Both the position numbers and the translations under genes were made by a program. Below the pieces are notes generated by a model that was given only the letters and a program-made list of their open reading frames with translations, did not search any database and was not told where the DNA came from. A stretch of DNA of 64,000 nt from Microbacterium sp. VKM Ac-2923 (GTDB lineage: Bacteria > Actinomycetota > Actinomycetes > Actinomycetales > Microbacteriaceae). This document shows, in pieces, positions 35,780-48,321 of the stretch (its first letter is position 1; every line of letters begins with the position of its first letter). Location: positions 186,001 through 250,000 of the forward strand of contig NZ_JALGRP010000003.1 of the NCBI RefSeq assembly GCF_022815605.1, read 5' to 3'.

Positions 35780-37914
35780 CCGACTACTCCGCCATCGACT
35801 TCAGCCCCCTCGACGCTCTCACCGGTGACGAGGTCATCACGCACTCCCCCGTCCGCGACGTCCGCCTGCCCTCCGGCAACGTGCTCGCCCTGATCACACT
35901 CGACAATGGTCGCGACCACACGCGTCCGAACACGCTGGGGCCGGCGACCCTCGCCGAGCTCGGGCGCACGCTCGAGACGCTGAAGCAGCGCGCCGCGCAC
36001 GGCGAGATCCACGCGGTCGCGATCACCGGCAAGCAGTACATCCTCGCCGCGGGTGCCGACCTGTCCGACGTCGCCAAGCTGCCGTCGAAGGACGTCGCGC
36101 GTCTCATCGCCCAGCGCGGCCATCAGGTGATCGGGTCGCTGTCCGACCTGGGTGTGCCCTCGTTCGCGTTCGTGAACGGCCTCGCCCTCGGCGGCGGCCT
36201 CGAGATCGCGCTGAACTCCACCTACCGCACGGTCGACGCGTCGGCCGCGGCGGTGGCGCTGCCCGAGGTGTTCCTCGGCATCATCCCCGGCTGGGGCGGG
36301 GCCTACCTGCTGCCGAACCTCATCGGCATCGAGAACGCGCTCGAGGTCGTCATCTCGAACCCGCTCAAGCAGAACCGCATGCTCAAGCCGCAGCAGGCGT
36401 TCGACCTCGGGATCATGGATGCCATTTTCCCCGCGGCCTCGTACCTCGAGGATTCGCTGCGCTGGGCCGACGGTGTGCTCACCGGCCGCGTCCGGGTGGA
36501 GCGCAAGAACGAGCCGGGCAAGCTCGAGCGCCTGACGAAGTGGCCCATCGCGATCAAGATGGCCCGCGGCATGCTGGAATCCAAGATCGGGACGGTCCCC
36601 CGCTCCCCCTACGTCGCTCTCGATCTGCTCGACAAGGCCAAGACCGGCACGAAGGCCGAGGGGTTCGCCCGCGAAGACGAGGCCCTCGCCGATCTCATCA
36701 CGGGCGATCAGTTCGCGGCATCCATGTACGCCTTCGACCTGGTGCAGAAGCGTGCCAAGCGTCCGGTCGGGGCTCCCGACAAGACGCTGGCGAAGAAGGT
36801 CACCAAGGTCGGCGTCATCGGCGCCGGGCTCATGGCCTCGCAGTTCGCCCTGCTGTTCGTACGCAAGCTCCGGGTGCCCGTGATCATCACCGACCTCGAC
36901 CAGGGCCGCGTCGACAAGGGTGTGGCATCCATTCGCGAAGAGATCGGCACGCTCGAGGCCAAGGGGCGCCTGGACGGCGATACCGCCAATCAGCTGCGCG
37001 CCCTCGTGCACGGCACGACCGACCGCGGTGAGTTCGCGGACTGCGACTTCGTCATCGAGGCCGTGTTCGAAGAGGTCGGCGTGAAGCAGGAGGTGTTCTC
37101 CGCGATCGAGAGGATCGTGGCCGACGACACCATCCTCGCGACGAACACCTCTTCGCTGTCGGTGGCCGAGATCGGCTCGGTGTTGCAGCATCCCGAGCGG
37201 CTCGTGGGCTTCCACTTCTTCAACCCCGTCGCGGTCATGCCGCTCATCGAGGTCGTGAAGACCGTTGCGACGTCGGACGCCGCTCTGTCCACCGCCTTCG
37301 TCGTCGCGAAGGGCCTGGGCAAGAACGCCGTGCTCACCGCCGACGCCCCCGGGTTCGTGGTCAACCGTCTGCTGGCGAAGGTCATGGGTGAGGCAGCTCG
37401 GGCTGTGTACGAAGGCACCCCCATCACCGTCGTGGAGAAGGCGTTCGCTCCGCTCGGGCTGCCGATGGGACCGTTCCAGCTCATCGATCTGGTCGGCTGG
37501 AAGGTCGCGGCTCACGTGCAGGACACGATGTCGCACGCGTTCCCCGACCGGTTCTTCTCGTCGGAGAACTTCCACGAGCTCGCCGCCCTCCCCGAGGTCG
37601 TCGAGAAAGACAAGGGCGGCCGTGTGACCGGCTGGACCAGGGCGGCGCAGAAGGTGCTCGTCACCGGCAAGACGCCCGTGGCGCCCGAGACGATCCTCGC
37701 CCGCGTGCAGGACGGCCTCGCCCAGGAGATCAAGATCATGCTCGACGAGGGCGTGGTACCCGAGGTGCAGGACATCGACCTCTGCCTCATCCTCGGCGCC
37801 GGCTGGCCCTTCATCGACGGCGGGGCCTCGCCCTACCTCGACCGTGAGGGAGCGTCGAAACGCGCTTTCGGCGACACGTTCCATCACCCGCCCATCCGCG
37901 GTATTGGCGTCTGA
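35776..37914 (+). CDS. fadB: Multifunctional enoyl-CoA hydratase/3-hydroxyacyl-CoA dehydrogenase
   Basis: The 712-aa protein fuses an N-terminal enoyl-CoA hydratase (oxyanion parts ILAAGADLSD and NGLALGGGLEIAL) to a C-terminal NAD-dependent 3-hydroxyacyl-CoA dehydrogenase (GVIGAGLMASQFA nucleotide fold, CDFVIEAVFEEVGVKQEVF, VGFHFFNPVAVMPLIEVV with the catalytic His). It catalyses hydration and oxidation steps of beta-oxidation. The ATG at 35776 overlaps the fadA stop, so the pair is coupled. It ends in a strong hairpin terminator. Confidence 0.95.
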   Translation: MTDYSAIDFSPLDALTGDEVITHSPVRDVRLPSGNVLALITLDNGRDHTRPNTLGPATLAELGRTLETLKQRAAHGEIHAVAITGKQYILAAGADLSDVAKLPSKDVARLIAQRGHQVIGSLSDLGVPSFAFVNGLALGGGLEIALNSTYRTVDASAAAVALPEVFLGIIPGWGGAYLLPNLIGIENALEVVISNPLKQNRMLKPQQAFDLGIMDAIFPAASYLEDSLRWADGVLTGRVRVERKNEPGKLERLTKWPIAIKMARGMLESKIGTVPRSPYVALDLLDKAKTGTKAEGFAREDEALADLITGDQFAASMYAFDLVQKRAKRPVGAPDKTLAKKVTKVGVIGAGLMASQFALLFVRKLRVPVIITDLDQGRVDKGVASIREEIGTLEAKGRLDGDTANQLRALVHGTTDRGEFADCDFVIEAVFEEVGVKQEVFSAIERIVADDTILATNTSSLSVAEIGSVLQHPERLVGFHFFNPVAVMPLIEVVKTVATSDAALSTAFVVAKGLGKNAVLTADAPGFVVNRLLAKVMGEAARAVYEGTPITVVEKAFAPLGLPMGPFQLIDLVGWKVAAHVQDTMSHAFPDRFFSSENFHELAALPEVVEKDKGGRVTGWTRAAQKVLVTGKTPVAPETILARVQDGLAQEIKIMLDEGVVPEVQDIDLCLILGAGWPFIDGGASPYLDREGASKRAFGDTFHHPPIRGIGV

Positions 37915-37920
37915 CGCGAA

Positions 37921-37955
37921 CGGCGGCGCCGTCCCCCAGGGGGGCGGCGCCGCCG
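37921..37955 (+). terminator. Bidirectional hairpin between fadB and dxs
   Basis: CGGCGGCGCC (37921-37930) pairs perfectly with 37946-37955, extended by inner G-C and C-G pairs. It starts 6 nt after the fadB stop; the dxs stop is 95 nt further. It could serve both converging genes. Confidence 0.75.
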
Positions 37956-38049
37956 TCGTTCGAGTGCGCGCAATCGTGCGAGCACAGGGCGGCGGCGAGC
38001 CGACACGGCGTGTTCTGGGCCGATCCCCTGTTCTGGCGCGACGGTGTGC

Positions 38050-39999
38050 CTAGGGCCGCGACTTCTCCCACTCGTCCATCGTGGGGATCGAGCCTGTCGG
38101 CGTCTGCCGCGCGACGGGGATGCGGGTTCCGAGCACCTGGGCCACGACGTCATGGGCGATCTTGGATGCCGTGAGTCCGGCATCCTCGAGGATCTGCTCG
38201 CGGGTGGCGTGGTCGATGAACTCATCGGGGATGCCGAGCTCGTCGACGGCCGTGTCGACGCCGGCCTCGCGGAGCACCTGGCGAACCCGCGTGCCGACAC
38301 CGCCGACCCGGATGCCATCCTCGATGGTGATGACCAGCCGATGCCCGCGGGCGAGGTCGACGATCGACGGCTGCACGGGGATCGCCCAGCGCGGGTCGAT
38401 GACCGTCGCGTCGATCCCCTGCGCACCGAGCCGTTCGGCGACGTCCATGGCGAGGTGGACCATCGGGCCGATGCCGATCAGCAGCACGTCGTCCTCGGAC
38501 CCCCGCGCGAGCACGTCGACACCGTCGGAGAGACGCTCGATGGCCTCGAGGTCGGCGGGTATCTTGCCCTTCGGGTAGCGCACCACGGTGGGGGCGTCCT
38601 CGACCGCTGTGGCCTCGCGGAACTCCTCGCGCAGGCGAGCAGCGTCTCGCGGAGCGGCGATGCGGATGCCGGGCACCAGCTGCAGCATCGCGAGATCCCA
38701 GATGCCGTGGTGGCTCGGGCCGTCGGGGCCGGTCACGCCGGCGCGATCCAGGACGAAAGTGACGCCGGCCTTGTGCAGCGCGACGTCCATCATCACCTGA
38801 TCGAACGCGCGGTTCATGAAGGTGGCGTAGATGGCGACGACGGGGTGCAGGCCACCGAAGGCGAGACCCGCAGCGGAGGCCACGGCGTGCTGTTCGGCGA
38901 TACCGACGTCGTAGACACGCTCGGGGAAGCGCTCAGCGAACTTCTGCAGCCCGGTGGGACGCAGCATCGCGGCCGTCATGGCGATGACGTCGTCACGCTC
39001 GGCGCCGACCTCCGCGAGCTCATCCGCGAACACGTCCGTCCACTGCAGACCGCCGCCCGCACCGAGCGCCTCACCGGTGATGGGGTCGATCTTGCCGACG
39101 GCGTGGAACTGGTCGGCCTCGTCGCTCATCGCGGGGGCGTAGCCGCTGCCCTTGTCGGTAATCGCGTGCACGATCACGGGGGCGCCGTAGGACTTGGCCA
39201 GTTCGAGCGTCTCGATGAGTGACTCGAAGTCGTGCCCGTCGATCGGTCCGAGGTACTTGATGTCGAGGTTGCTGTACAGAGCCTCGTTGTTGGTGAAGCG
39301 CGACAGGAAGCCGTGCGTGCCGCCGCGCACCCCGCGGTACACGGCGCGAGCGGCCGGGCCGAGGCGGCGGAACAGCGTGTCGGAGCCGCGGTGCAGCGTC
39401 CGATAGGCGTCGTTCGTGCGCACGCGATTGAGGTACCGCGCCATGCCGCCGATGGTCGGGGCGTAGGAGCGGCCGTTGTCGTTGACGACGATGACGAGAT
39501 TTCGGTCGTTGTCGTCGCTGATGTTGTTCAGCGCCTCCCACGTCATCCCGCCGGTGAGGGCGCCGTCGCCGACGACGGCGACGACGTGACGGTCGCGACG
39601 ACCCGTGCGACTGAAAGCGCGCGAGACTCCGTCAGCCCAGCTCAGGGAGCTCGAGGCGTGTGACGACTCGACCACGTCGTGTTCGCTCTCGGAGCGCTGC
39701 GGATAGCCGGCGAGTCCGCCGCGGGAGCGGAGTTCCGAGAAGTCCTGACGGCCGGTGAGCATCTTGTGCACGTACGACTGATGGCCGGTGTCGAAGATGA
39801 TCGGGTCGGAGGGCGAGTCGAAGACCTTGTGCAGAGCGATCGTCAACTCGACGACACCGAGGTTGGGGCCGAGGTGACCCCCGGTACGGGCGACGTTCTC
39901 GACGAGGAACGAACGCACCTCGGCGGCCAGCTGCCGCAGCTCATCGGGGGTGAGCGCGTCGAGGTCGCGGGGTCCATGAATGCCGGTCAGGAGAGCCAT
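38050..39999 (-). CDS. dxs: 1-deoxy-D-xylulose-5-phosphate synthase
   Basis: Dxs condenses pyruvate and glyceraldehyde 3-phosphate using thiamine diphosphate, the first step of the MEP isoprenoid pathway. The 649-aa protein has the substrate loop HQSYVHKMLTGR, the TPP motif GDGALTGGMTWEALNNI with VNDNGRSYAPT, the second active-site segment GIAEQHAVASAAGLAFGG and a C-terminal transketolase domain. It is monocistronic. Its promoter would lie in 40000-40175, where I see no obvious consensus. Confidence 0.97.
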   Translation of the reverse strand: MALLTGIHGPRDLDALTPDELRQLAAEVRSFLVENVARTGGHLGPNLGVVELTIALHKVFDSPSDPIIFDTGHQSYVHKMLTGRQDFSELRSRGGLAGYPQRSESEHDVVESSHASSSLSWADGVSRAFSRTGRRDRHVVAVVGDGALTGGMTWEALNNISDDNDRNLVIVVNDNGRSYAPTIGGMARYLNRVRTNDAYRTLHRGSDTLFRRLGPAARAVYRGVRGGTHGFLSRFTNNEALYSNLDIKYLGPIDGHDFESLIETLELAKSYGAPVIVHAITDKGSGYAPAMSDEADQFHAVGKIDPITGEALGAGGGLQWTDVFADELAEVGAERDDVIAMTAAMLRPTGLQKFAERFPERVYDVGIAEQHAVASAAGLAFGGLHPVVAIYATFMNRAFDQVMMDVALHKAGVTFVLDRAGVTGPDGPSHHGIWDLAMLQLVPGIRIAAPRDAARLREEFREATAVEDAPTVVRYPKGKIPADLEAIERLSDGVDVLARGSEDDVLLIGIGPMVHLAMDVAERLGAQGIDATVIDPRWAIPVQPSIVDLARGHRLVITIEDGIRVGGVGTRVRQVLREAGVDTAVDELGIPDEFIDHATREQILEDAGLTASKIAHDVVAQVLGTRIPVARQTPTGSIPTMDEWEKSRP

Positions 40000-40175
40000 C
40001 CGACTCCTCTCGTGCGGTACACGCAGTGGTGCGTATACGGGTCGATTCTAGTCTCGGGGGTCGCATCGAGGCCCGGCAGGGCTTGCGCGCGGCGTCGGAG
40101 CCGGGTCCCGTACGCGATCGCCTGGGCGGCGACCGGATACGGCCGGATCGGCTGACACGGCTCGCCGTCGAATGC

Positions 40176-40211
40176 GATGTGCCCCGGGAGCGGCAGCTCC
40201 CGGGGCACATC
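40176..40211 (-). terminator. Strong terminator after acnA
   Basis: A perfect 16-bp stem (GATGTGCCCCGGGAGC at 40176-40191 with 40196-40211) with a GGCA loop lies 13 nt past the acnA stop codon. Confidence 0.85.
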
Positions 40212-40224
40212 CGTGCGTCGTGAA

Positions 40225-43065
<2,841 letters not shown>

Positions 43066-43176
43066 GATCGTCTCCTTCGTCGGCGAATGCGCAGGCGTCG
43101 GCCCGCTGGGGACCATCTTCCCCGCGTGGCGAACCCGATTCCAGGAAGGTCGACCTAACCGCGCGAGGGGACGGAT

Positions 43177-43196
43177 TTATCTTGATGTCAAGATAA
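43177..43196. promoter_or_regulatory. Perfect AT-rich palindrome upstream of acnA
   Basis: Nine-base arms with a 2-bp centre (TTATCTTGA-TG-TCAAGATAA) make a 20-bp dyad in a 70% GC context. The minus strand includes TTGACA, so it may overlap a -35. It starts 3 bp past the DUF3159 stop. Such TCTTGA-TCAAGA dyads suit MarR-type or similar dimeric regulators, but no regulator gene is adjacent. Confidence 0.7.
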
Positions 43197-43198
43197 TA

Positions 43199-43954
43199 TC
43201 AGGACTCGCGACGCGGTGAGAGAGAACGCACCACGAGCCAGGTCACCGCGAGCATCGGCGCGAACAGCGGCAGCCCCATGACGATCTTCAGGGTGCCGAG
43301 CGCGGTCACGTCCCCCGCCAAGTACATCGGAAGCTGCACGATGAGGCGCGCCGCGAACAGGGCCGCCCAGGCGACCGACAGCCAGGTGTAGGCGCGGCGC
43401 TTGCGACGATCGGCGCGCCACCGTGTGCCCTCCCCCAGCAGATACCCCGCGGCCAGGCCGATCAGCGGCCATCCGATGAGTGCCGACACCAGGAAGGCGG
43501 TGCCGTACGCGCCGTTGGTGAAGAAGCCCAGGACGAAGTTGTCCTGCCCGCGACCCGTCACCAGCGACAGGACCGCCGCGCCGGCCGTGGCGAGCAGGCC
43601 CCCGATCGCCGCGCTCGGCGGTGACTTGGCGATCAGGCGCGCGAGGGTGAACACGACCGCGAGACCCACCGAGACGCCCAGGCTCAGCCAGAGGTTCCCC
43701 TGGCGGGTCTCGGGGTCGATCGTGAGCGTGAACAGCACCACGAACGCGAGCGACGGCAGGACGGACTCGAGGATGCCGCGCACCCCGCCCATCGCGGACC
43801 ACACGGCCGCGCCGGTCGATCCGTGCCGTTGAGGGTCGAGGCCCGCGCGACGTGCGGCGCTGCCGAGGGCGGCGCCGACGCTCTCCGCGGCGGAGGGGGG
43901 CTCGAGCGGAACGCGGTCGCCGTCGGGCGCGGGACGCGTCGAGTCGTCGCTCAT
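43199..43954 (-). CDS. DUF3159 family membrane protein
   Basis: The 251-aa product has about six membrane helices after a charged N-terminus (to about residue 50): conserved parts include SAMGGVRGILESVLPSLAFV, TLARLIAKSPPSAAIGGLLATAG, GRGQDNFVLGFFTNGAYG and the cytoplasmic loop ADRRKRRAYTWLSVAWA. Its function is unknown; the family is actinobacterial. The ATG overlaps the DUF3710 stop (ATGA), so dut, DUF3710 and DUF3159 form one coupled unit. Confidence 0.9.
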   Translation of the reverse strand: MSDDSTRPAPDGDRVPLEPPSAAESVGAALGSAARRAGLDPQRHGSTGAAVWSAMGGVRGILESVLPSLAFVVLFTLTIDPETRQGNLWLSLGVSVGLAVVFTLARLIAKSPPSAAIGGLLATAGAAVLSLVTGRGQDNFVLGFFTNGAYGTAFLVSALIGWPLIGLAAGYLLGEGTRWRADRRKRRAYTWLSVAWAALFAARLIVQLPMYLAGDVTALGTLKIVMGLPLFAPMLAVTWLVVRSLSPRRES

Positions 43955-44583
43955 GCGGTGCCGGGGGTCGACGGCATCCGGAGGGGGATCAGATCGCGCG
44001 GCGGCATGGGCGAGGTGCCCCGCACGACGACGATCGAACGGAAGAGGTCTTCGACAGCGGCCGCCGCCTCGATGTCGGAGGTCGCGGCTCCGCCGACGAC
44101 GCCACGCAAGAACCACCGGGGACCGTCGACGCCCACGAAACGGGCGAGACGCTGCGAAGCGACGTCGGCTCCCGCCATCACCGGCACCTCCGCGAGCAGC
44201 TCGGGGCCGAGCGGCCCCTCGCGCTCCTCGACGCGACCGCCCTGCTGCTTGACCTGCTGGCGGATCTGCTCGCGCGTCTCCTCCCACAGCCCGCTCGTGC
44301 GCGGGGCGGCGAAGGGCTGCACCTGCAGCGTCGAGTCGGCGTAGTCGAGGCCCACCGCCACGATGCGTTTGGTCTGCTCCTCGACTTCGAGGCGCAGGTT
44401 CAAGCCCTCGCGCGGCAGGATCTTGATGCCGCCGAGATCGATGTAGGGGCGGACCGGGTTAGCCTCCGCCTCATCGAAGGGGCCGGCGCTCTCCCGGTCG
44501 CCGGGCGCACTCTTGGCGGGCGGGTTCGTGTCGGTCGCCGCCGGTTCCACCTCGGGGGTGGTCTGCGTCTCGTCATCGGTCAT
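43951..44583 (-). CDS. DUF3710 family protein
   Basis: The 210-aa product is a soluble actinobacterial protein of unknown function with an acidic, disordered-looking N-terminus (about 45 residues) followed by the conserved core [43 protein letters not shown], and [16 protein letters not shown]. It overlaps dut upstream and DUF3159 downstream, each by 4 nt. The tight coupling to dut across actinobacteria suggests a linked role, but none is proven. Confidence 0.9.
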   Translation of the reverse strand: MTDDETQTTPEVEPAATDTNPPAKSAPGDRESAGPFDEAEANPVRPYIDLGGIKILPREGLNLRLEVEEQTKRIVAVGLDYADSTLQVQPFAAPRTSGLWEETREQIRQQVKQQGGRVEEREGPLGPELLAEVPVMAGADVASQRLARFVGVDGPRWFLRGVVGGAATSDIEAAAAVEDLFRSIVVVRGTSPMPPRDLIPLRMPSTPGTA

Positions 44584-45035
44584 CGGGTGCTCCCTTGCAG
44601 GCTCTGGTATCCGCTCGATCCGAATCCGCCGTCGCCGCGCACGCTGTCGGGAAGTTCGTCGACGGGGACGAAGCGCACGGGCGGGACGGGCATCACGATG
44701 AGCTGGGCTATGCGGTCTCCGACCGCGATGTCGTAGGCCTCGTCGAGGTCGGTGTTCAGCAGCGCCACTTTGATCTCGCCGCGGTACCCGGCATCGATCG
44801 TGCCGGGCGCGTTCACGACCGTGATCCCGTGTCTGACGGCGAGACCGCTGCGCGGCATCACGAAGGCGGCGTGCCCCTCCGGGAGGGCGATGCGCACACC
44901 CGTCGGGACGAGGGCCCGGCGTCCGGGCTCGAGTCGGACGGCCTCAGCAGCCCTGAGGTCGGCACCGGCGTCGCCGGGGTGGGCGAAGACCGGTGACTCG
45001 GATGCGACAATGAGGACATCCACCGTTTCGGTCAC
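44580..45035 (-). CDS. dut: dUTP diphosphatase
   Basis: Trimeric dUTPase cleaves dUTP to dUMP, preventing uracil incorporation and supplying dTMP precursor. The 151-aa product shows all five motifs, including [12 protein letters not shown], the [11 protein letters not shown] phosphate loop, [16 protein letters not shown], and the C-terminal arm [11 protein letters not shown]. The GTG at 45035 lacks a clear SD and may be leaderless. It is divergent from the DUF3093 gene by 12 nt. Confidence 0.95.
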   Translation of the reverse strand: MTETVDVLIVASESPVFAHPGDAGADLRAAEAVRLEPGRRALVPTGVRIALPEGHAAFVMPRSGLAVRHGITVVNAPGTIDAGYRGEIKVALLNTDLDEAYDIAVGDRIAQLIVMPVPPVRFVPVDELPDSVRGDGGFGSSGYQSLQGSTR

Positions 45036-45047
45036 CCCACGAGGGTA

Positions 45048-45539
45048 ATGCAGAAGAGGGGGTGCGGCATCCGCACCGCAGCCGAGTATCGCGAGCGTCT
45101 GAGTCCTTCGCTGTGGGCGCTCGCCGCCGCCGCCGTGTGCGGGCCGATGGCCGCCGTGGTCTTCTCGCCGCTCGACACCACCCTGGCCCTGTTCATCGGG
45201 CTGGCCGTGTCGGTGGCCATCGTGGTGGGTCTGCTCGCCGTCTCGCCCGTCGTGGAAGTCCGCGACGGCGAGTTGCGGGCCGGTCGCGCGCACATCCCCG
45301 TCGATCTGCTCGGGGCTCCTGTCGGCGTCGTCGCCGAAGATGCTCGTACGGCCCGCGGGAGCGGTCTCGACCGCCGGGCCTGGCATGTGATCCGGGGCGG
45401 CATCGACGGCATCGTCACCGTTGCGGTGACCGATCCGGACGACCCGACCCCTTCGTGGGTGATCTCGACCCGCACGCCGGATCGCCTCGTTGCGGCGATC
45501 CAGCGCGCTCAGGTCAGGCTGCGCACTCCAGGCAGATGA
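45048..45539 (+). CDS. DUF3093 family membrane protein
   Basis: The 163-aa product has two membrane helices near the N-terminus (about residues 22-65) and a cytoplasmic or extracytoplasmic beta-rich domain with [22 protein letters not shown] and the family block [36 protein letters not shown]. Function unknown. Its 3' end overlaps DUF4193 on the opposite strand by 26 nt. The ATG is only 2 nt after GAGGG, so the start may be slightly downstream. Confidence 0.85.
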   Translation: MQKRGCGIRTAAEYRERLSPSLWALAAAAVCGPMAAVVFSPLDTTLALFIGLAVSVAIVVGLLAVSPVVEVRDGELRAGRAHIPVDLLGAPVGVVAEDARTARGSGLDRRAWHVIRGGIDGIVTVAVTDPDDPTPSWVISTRTPDRLVAAIQRAQVRLRTPGR

Positions 45540-45807
45540 AGCCGGGGCCGCTCTCTTCCGCGATCTGGGAGCGGTGCTTCACCAGGAAGCAGCTCATGCA
45601 GGTGAACTCATCTTCCTGCGCGGGGAGGACGACGACATCGAGCTCGATGTCGGACAGGTCGGCGCCGGGCAGTTCGAAGCCCGAGGGGTTGTCGGCATCC
45701 TCGTTGTCGATCGACCCCGACGCCTTGTCGGGCACGCGCTCCTTGAGGGCCTCGATCGACTCGCTGTCGTCCTCGGTCTTGCGCGGTGCGTCGTAATCGG
45801 TTGCCAT
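45514..45807 (-). CDS. DUF4193 family protein
   Basis: The 97-aa acidic protein has a C-terminal pair of CxxC motifs (CMSC and CLEC) that probably bind zinc, joined by [13 protein letters not shown]. The N-terminal half is charged ([14 protein letters not shown]). It is an actinobacterial family found beside dut and sepH; function unknown. It is divergent from sepH with a gap of about 220 nt. Confidence 0.9.
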   Translation of the reverse strand: MATDYDAPRKTEDDSESIEALKERVPDKASGSIDNEDADNPSGFELPGADLSDIELDVVVLPAQEDEFTCMSCFLVKHRSQIAEESGPGFICLECAA

Positions 45808-46028
45808 GCGTGCAGGTCTCTACTTCCGGATTTCGTGTTGCTGTGCCCCATCGGGTGCCCGATCGGGCGGCCATAGTTTGCATGACACGTCTTCGATAAG
45901 CAAATGCTCCCGGAGGCGTGTGCGTGTCGGGCGAGGCGTGAAACTCGCGGCGCGCCCGCGATATTCCCGTCAGGGCGCGGTGAGCATGTCAGCATGGGCG
46001 CTGACCGCAGATCGGAGGGGTGTTTCGC

Positions 46029-47060
46029 ATGGAACAGCTCAAAGTCATCGGAACCGAGGATGACGTCCTCGTCGTGGCGACCCAGGCAGGCGAACGCTTC
46101 GCCCTCGCGCTCGACGAGGTGCTGCGCGCGGAAGCGCGCCGCGCGCGTCGTGGCCGAGAGGACGACGACCGCGCTCCGCGCCCGAGTCCTCGCGAGATCC
46201 AAGCGCACATCCGTGCCGGCATGTCGGCTCAGGAGGTGGCGTCGCTGCTGAACGCCCGCGTCGAAGACGTCGAGCGCTTCGAGGGCCCGGTCCTGGCCGA
46301 GCGCGAGCACGTCGTCAGCCAGGCCCTTTCGGTGCCGGTGCTGTTGGGGGGCACTCTCGAGCACGATGCCCCCGTCACCTTCGGCGAAGCGGTGCGGGGC
46401 AAGCTCGCCGACGCCGGCGCCTCGGCCGAGAGGTGGACGAGCTGGAAAGAGGGTCCGAGCTGGATGGTCAAGCTCGAGTTCACCGCCAACGGAGTCGACC
46501 ACGACGCCCGCTGGGGATTCGATCCGCGCCGCAGCACGCTCTCGCCGCAGAATGCCGACGCGATCCAGCTGTCGCGCCAGGGATCGCTGCCTGAGGGGCT
46601 CATTCCCCGCCTGCGCGCCCTGGACACGGTGCAGAAGGACGACTCGCGATTCGACAGCGGGTCATTCGGTCCGCGCCGTCTCGACATCGAGGACGAACCG
46701 GGCGTGGAAGCCACGGGGCCGATCGCGCCGGCCGTGCAGGCCGCCGCCATCAAGCGCGCCCCCGACGCCCCCGTGACCTCGGCAGAGACCGCCGACCTTC
46801 TCGAGGCGCTCCGCCGCCGTCGCGGTCAGCGCGAACCGCTGCCGGGCACCGCCGAGACCGAAGCCGACCCCGAGCCGCGTCCGGTGGGCGCGCCCGTCGC
46901 GCTGTTCGACGCCGTCGAGCCGGGGTACGTCGACGAGCCCGACACCCCTGCGCCCGAGCCCGAACGGCCGCAGTCCGACTCCGCCCGCCGCGCCAAGGGC
47001 CGCCCGTCGATGCCGTCGTGGGACGAGATCGTCTTCGGTGCGCGCTCCGACGAAAGCTGA
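46029..47060 (+). CDS. sepH: Septation protein SepH
   Basis: SepH was shown in Streptomyces to bind FtsZ and help assemble division septa. The 343-aa product has the N-terminal DUF3071 domain (MEQLKVIGTEDDVLVVATQAGERFALALDE) with the HTH-like IRAGMSAQEVASLLNARVEDVERFEGPVLAERE, then a W-rich core (WTSWKEGPSWMVKLEF) and a disordered C-terminal half. ATG 46029 has GGAGGGG 8 nt upstream; GTG 46020 in frame is less good. A hairpin follows at 47073. Confidence 0.93.
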   Translation: MEQLKVIGTEDDVLVVATQAGERFALALDEVLRAEARRARRGREDDDRAPRPSPREIQAHIRAGMSAQEVASLLNARVEDVERFEGPVLAEREHVVSQALSVPVLLGGTLEHDAPVTFGEAVRGKLADAGASAERWTSWKEGPSWMVKLEFTANGVDHDARWGFDPRRSTLSPQNADAIQLSRQGSLPEGLIPRLRALDTVQKDDSRFDSGSFGPRRLDIEDEPGVEATGPIAPAVQAAAIKRAPDAPVTSAETADLLEALRRRRGQREPLPGTAETEADPEPRPVGAPVALFDAVEPGYVDEPDTPAPEPERPQSDSARRAKGRPSMPSWDEIVFGARSDES

Positions 47061-47072
47061 CGACCCACCCTC

Positions 47073-47096
47073 GACGGATGCCGGTGTCCCGGCATC
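47073..47096. terminator. Hairpin between sepH and the phosphodiesterase gene
   Basis: CGGATGCCGG (47073-47082) pairs with 47087-47096 around a 4-nt loop, between two converging genes. It is built from the abundant GGATGCC heptamer and its complement. Confidence 0.6.
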
Positions 47097-47131
47097 CGGA
47101 CTGCGGTCCTCCCGAAACGCCGGCTGAGGGC

Positions 47132-48250
47132 TCAGGCGAAGGCGCCGAGTCGCAGGAGGGGGACCGTTCGCTCCTCGTCGGTAAGAGATCCGTGCTGGCC
47201 GATCATCCGCTGCGGGCGCTTGTCGGGCTCGCGGTCGTCGTAATACGCGAAGCGGCCGCGGGCCGCGACCAGCACATCACCGATCCGGGGACGCACCTCG
47301 TCGTCCACCGTACCGAAGAGCCCCGCGGCGATCGCCTCGTCACGGGTCACGACCCAGGCCCGCGCGGCCTCGTCCGTCTTCCACGCCGCCGCCACGGCAT
47401 CCGCTCGCCCCTCTTCGGCATAGAGGTGGAGCATGCGCGGCTCACCGCCGACGAGGGCGACGCCGTCGAGCCGCGGGTCACCCTCGCCCAGAAGAACATG
47501 CTTGTGCGCCGGTACGTCGACCATGCCGTGGTCCGCGGTGAAGACCACGCCGGTCCCCGGATCGATGAGGTCGGCGAGTCGGCGGGCGGCCGCGTCGACG
47601 CGTTCGAGCGCATCGGTCCACCGGTCGGACTCCCAACCGTCACGGTGCCCGGCCGTGTCGAGCTCGGGAGCGTACAGATACGTGAGTGAGCCCGGGTGAC
47701 GCGCAGCCAGCTCGGCCGCCAGGCGCACCCGCTCGTCGAGATCGTCGGAGGGGAAGAACTCCGCTCCCCTCAGCGTCGCCTCGGTGAAGCCGCTGCGGGT
47801 GTAGATCGACTTCGAGACGACGAACGCGCGACCGGCGTGCGCGGCGAGCAGCGGCTCACGACGCTGCCACGAATGGGGATCGAGTCCGTCCGTCTCCCAC
47901 CCGTGCAGCTGATTCGAGGCGATCATGGTGCCGGGAATGCGCGCGCGGTACCCGACGATGCCGTGCTCCCCCGGGTCGGCACCGGTCAGCAGGCTCGTCA
48001 GCGCGGCGGCCGTCGTCGAGGGGAACACCGTGCGAGCGACGTCGCGACGACCGCCGGCCGCGGCGAGGAAACGGGCGTGCCCGCGGCGGGCTGCGAGGTT
48101 GTGGGAGCCGAGTCCGTCGACGAGGAAGACGATGACGCTGCGTGCGGGGCTGAACCAGTCGGAGGTCCCGCCCAGTGCCGCGATGGACTGCGTCAGCACA
48201 CCGGTGAGGCTCCGAGAGCGCGGCGGGTCCGCCGGTAGGCTGAATGACAT
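47132..48250 (-). CDS. Alkaline phosphatase superfamily nucleotide pyrophosphatase/phosphodiesterase
   Basis: The 372-aa product has the superfamily metal and nucleophile motifs: [11 protein letters not shown] (metal Asp), the nucleophile threonine region [45 protein letters not shown], and [12 protein letters not shown] (metal Asp-His). This is the nucleotide pyrophosphatase/phosphodiesterase-like branch. No signal peptide is evident, so it is probably cytoplasmic. It is divergent from parC, a frequent neighbour of this family in actinobacteria. The natural substrate is unknown. Confidence 0.9.
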   Translation of the reverse strand: MSFSLPADPPRSRSLTGVLTQSIAALGGTSDWFSPARSVIVFLVDGLGSHNLAARRGHARFLAAAGGRRDVARTVFPSTTAAALTSLLTGADPGEHGIVGYRARIPGTMIASNQLHGWETDGLDPHSWQRREPLLAAHAGRAFVVSKSIYTRSGFTEATLRGAEFFPSDDLDERVRLAAELAARHPGSLTYLYAPELDTAGHRDGWESDRWTDALERVDAAARRLADLIDPGTGVVFTADHGMVDVPAHKHVLLGEGDPRLDGVALVGGEPRMLHLYAEEGRADAVAAAWKTDEAARAWVVTRDEAIAAGLFGTVDDEVRPRIGDVLVAARGRFAYYDDREPDKRPQRMIGQHGSLTDEERTVPLLRLGAFA

Positions 48251-48321
48251 CGGGGCAAGTCTCCCATACGGCTCCCGATCCTCGTCCGTTTCGGACGCCC
48301 GCCCGACCCGAGGCCGCTCTC

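Noticed and set aside
35719..37887. A 722-codon frame antisense to fadB.
   Set aside because: fadB has every expected catalytic motif and coupling to fadA. The antisense translation is His/Arg/Val-rich without domains, as for other mirror frames over dxs, acnA, parC and thrS.
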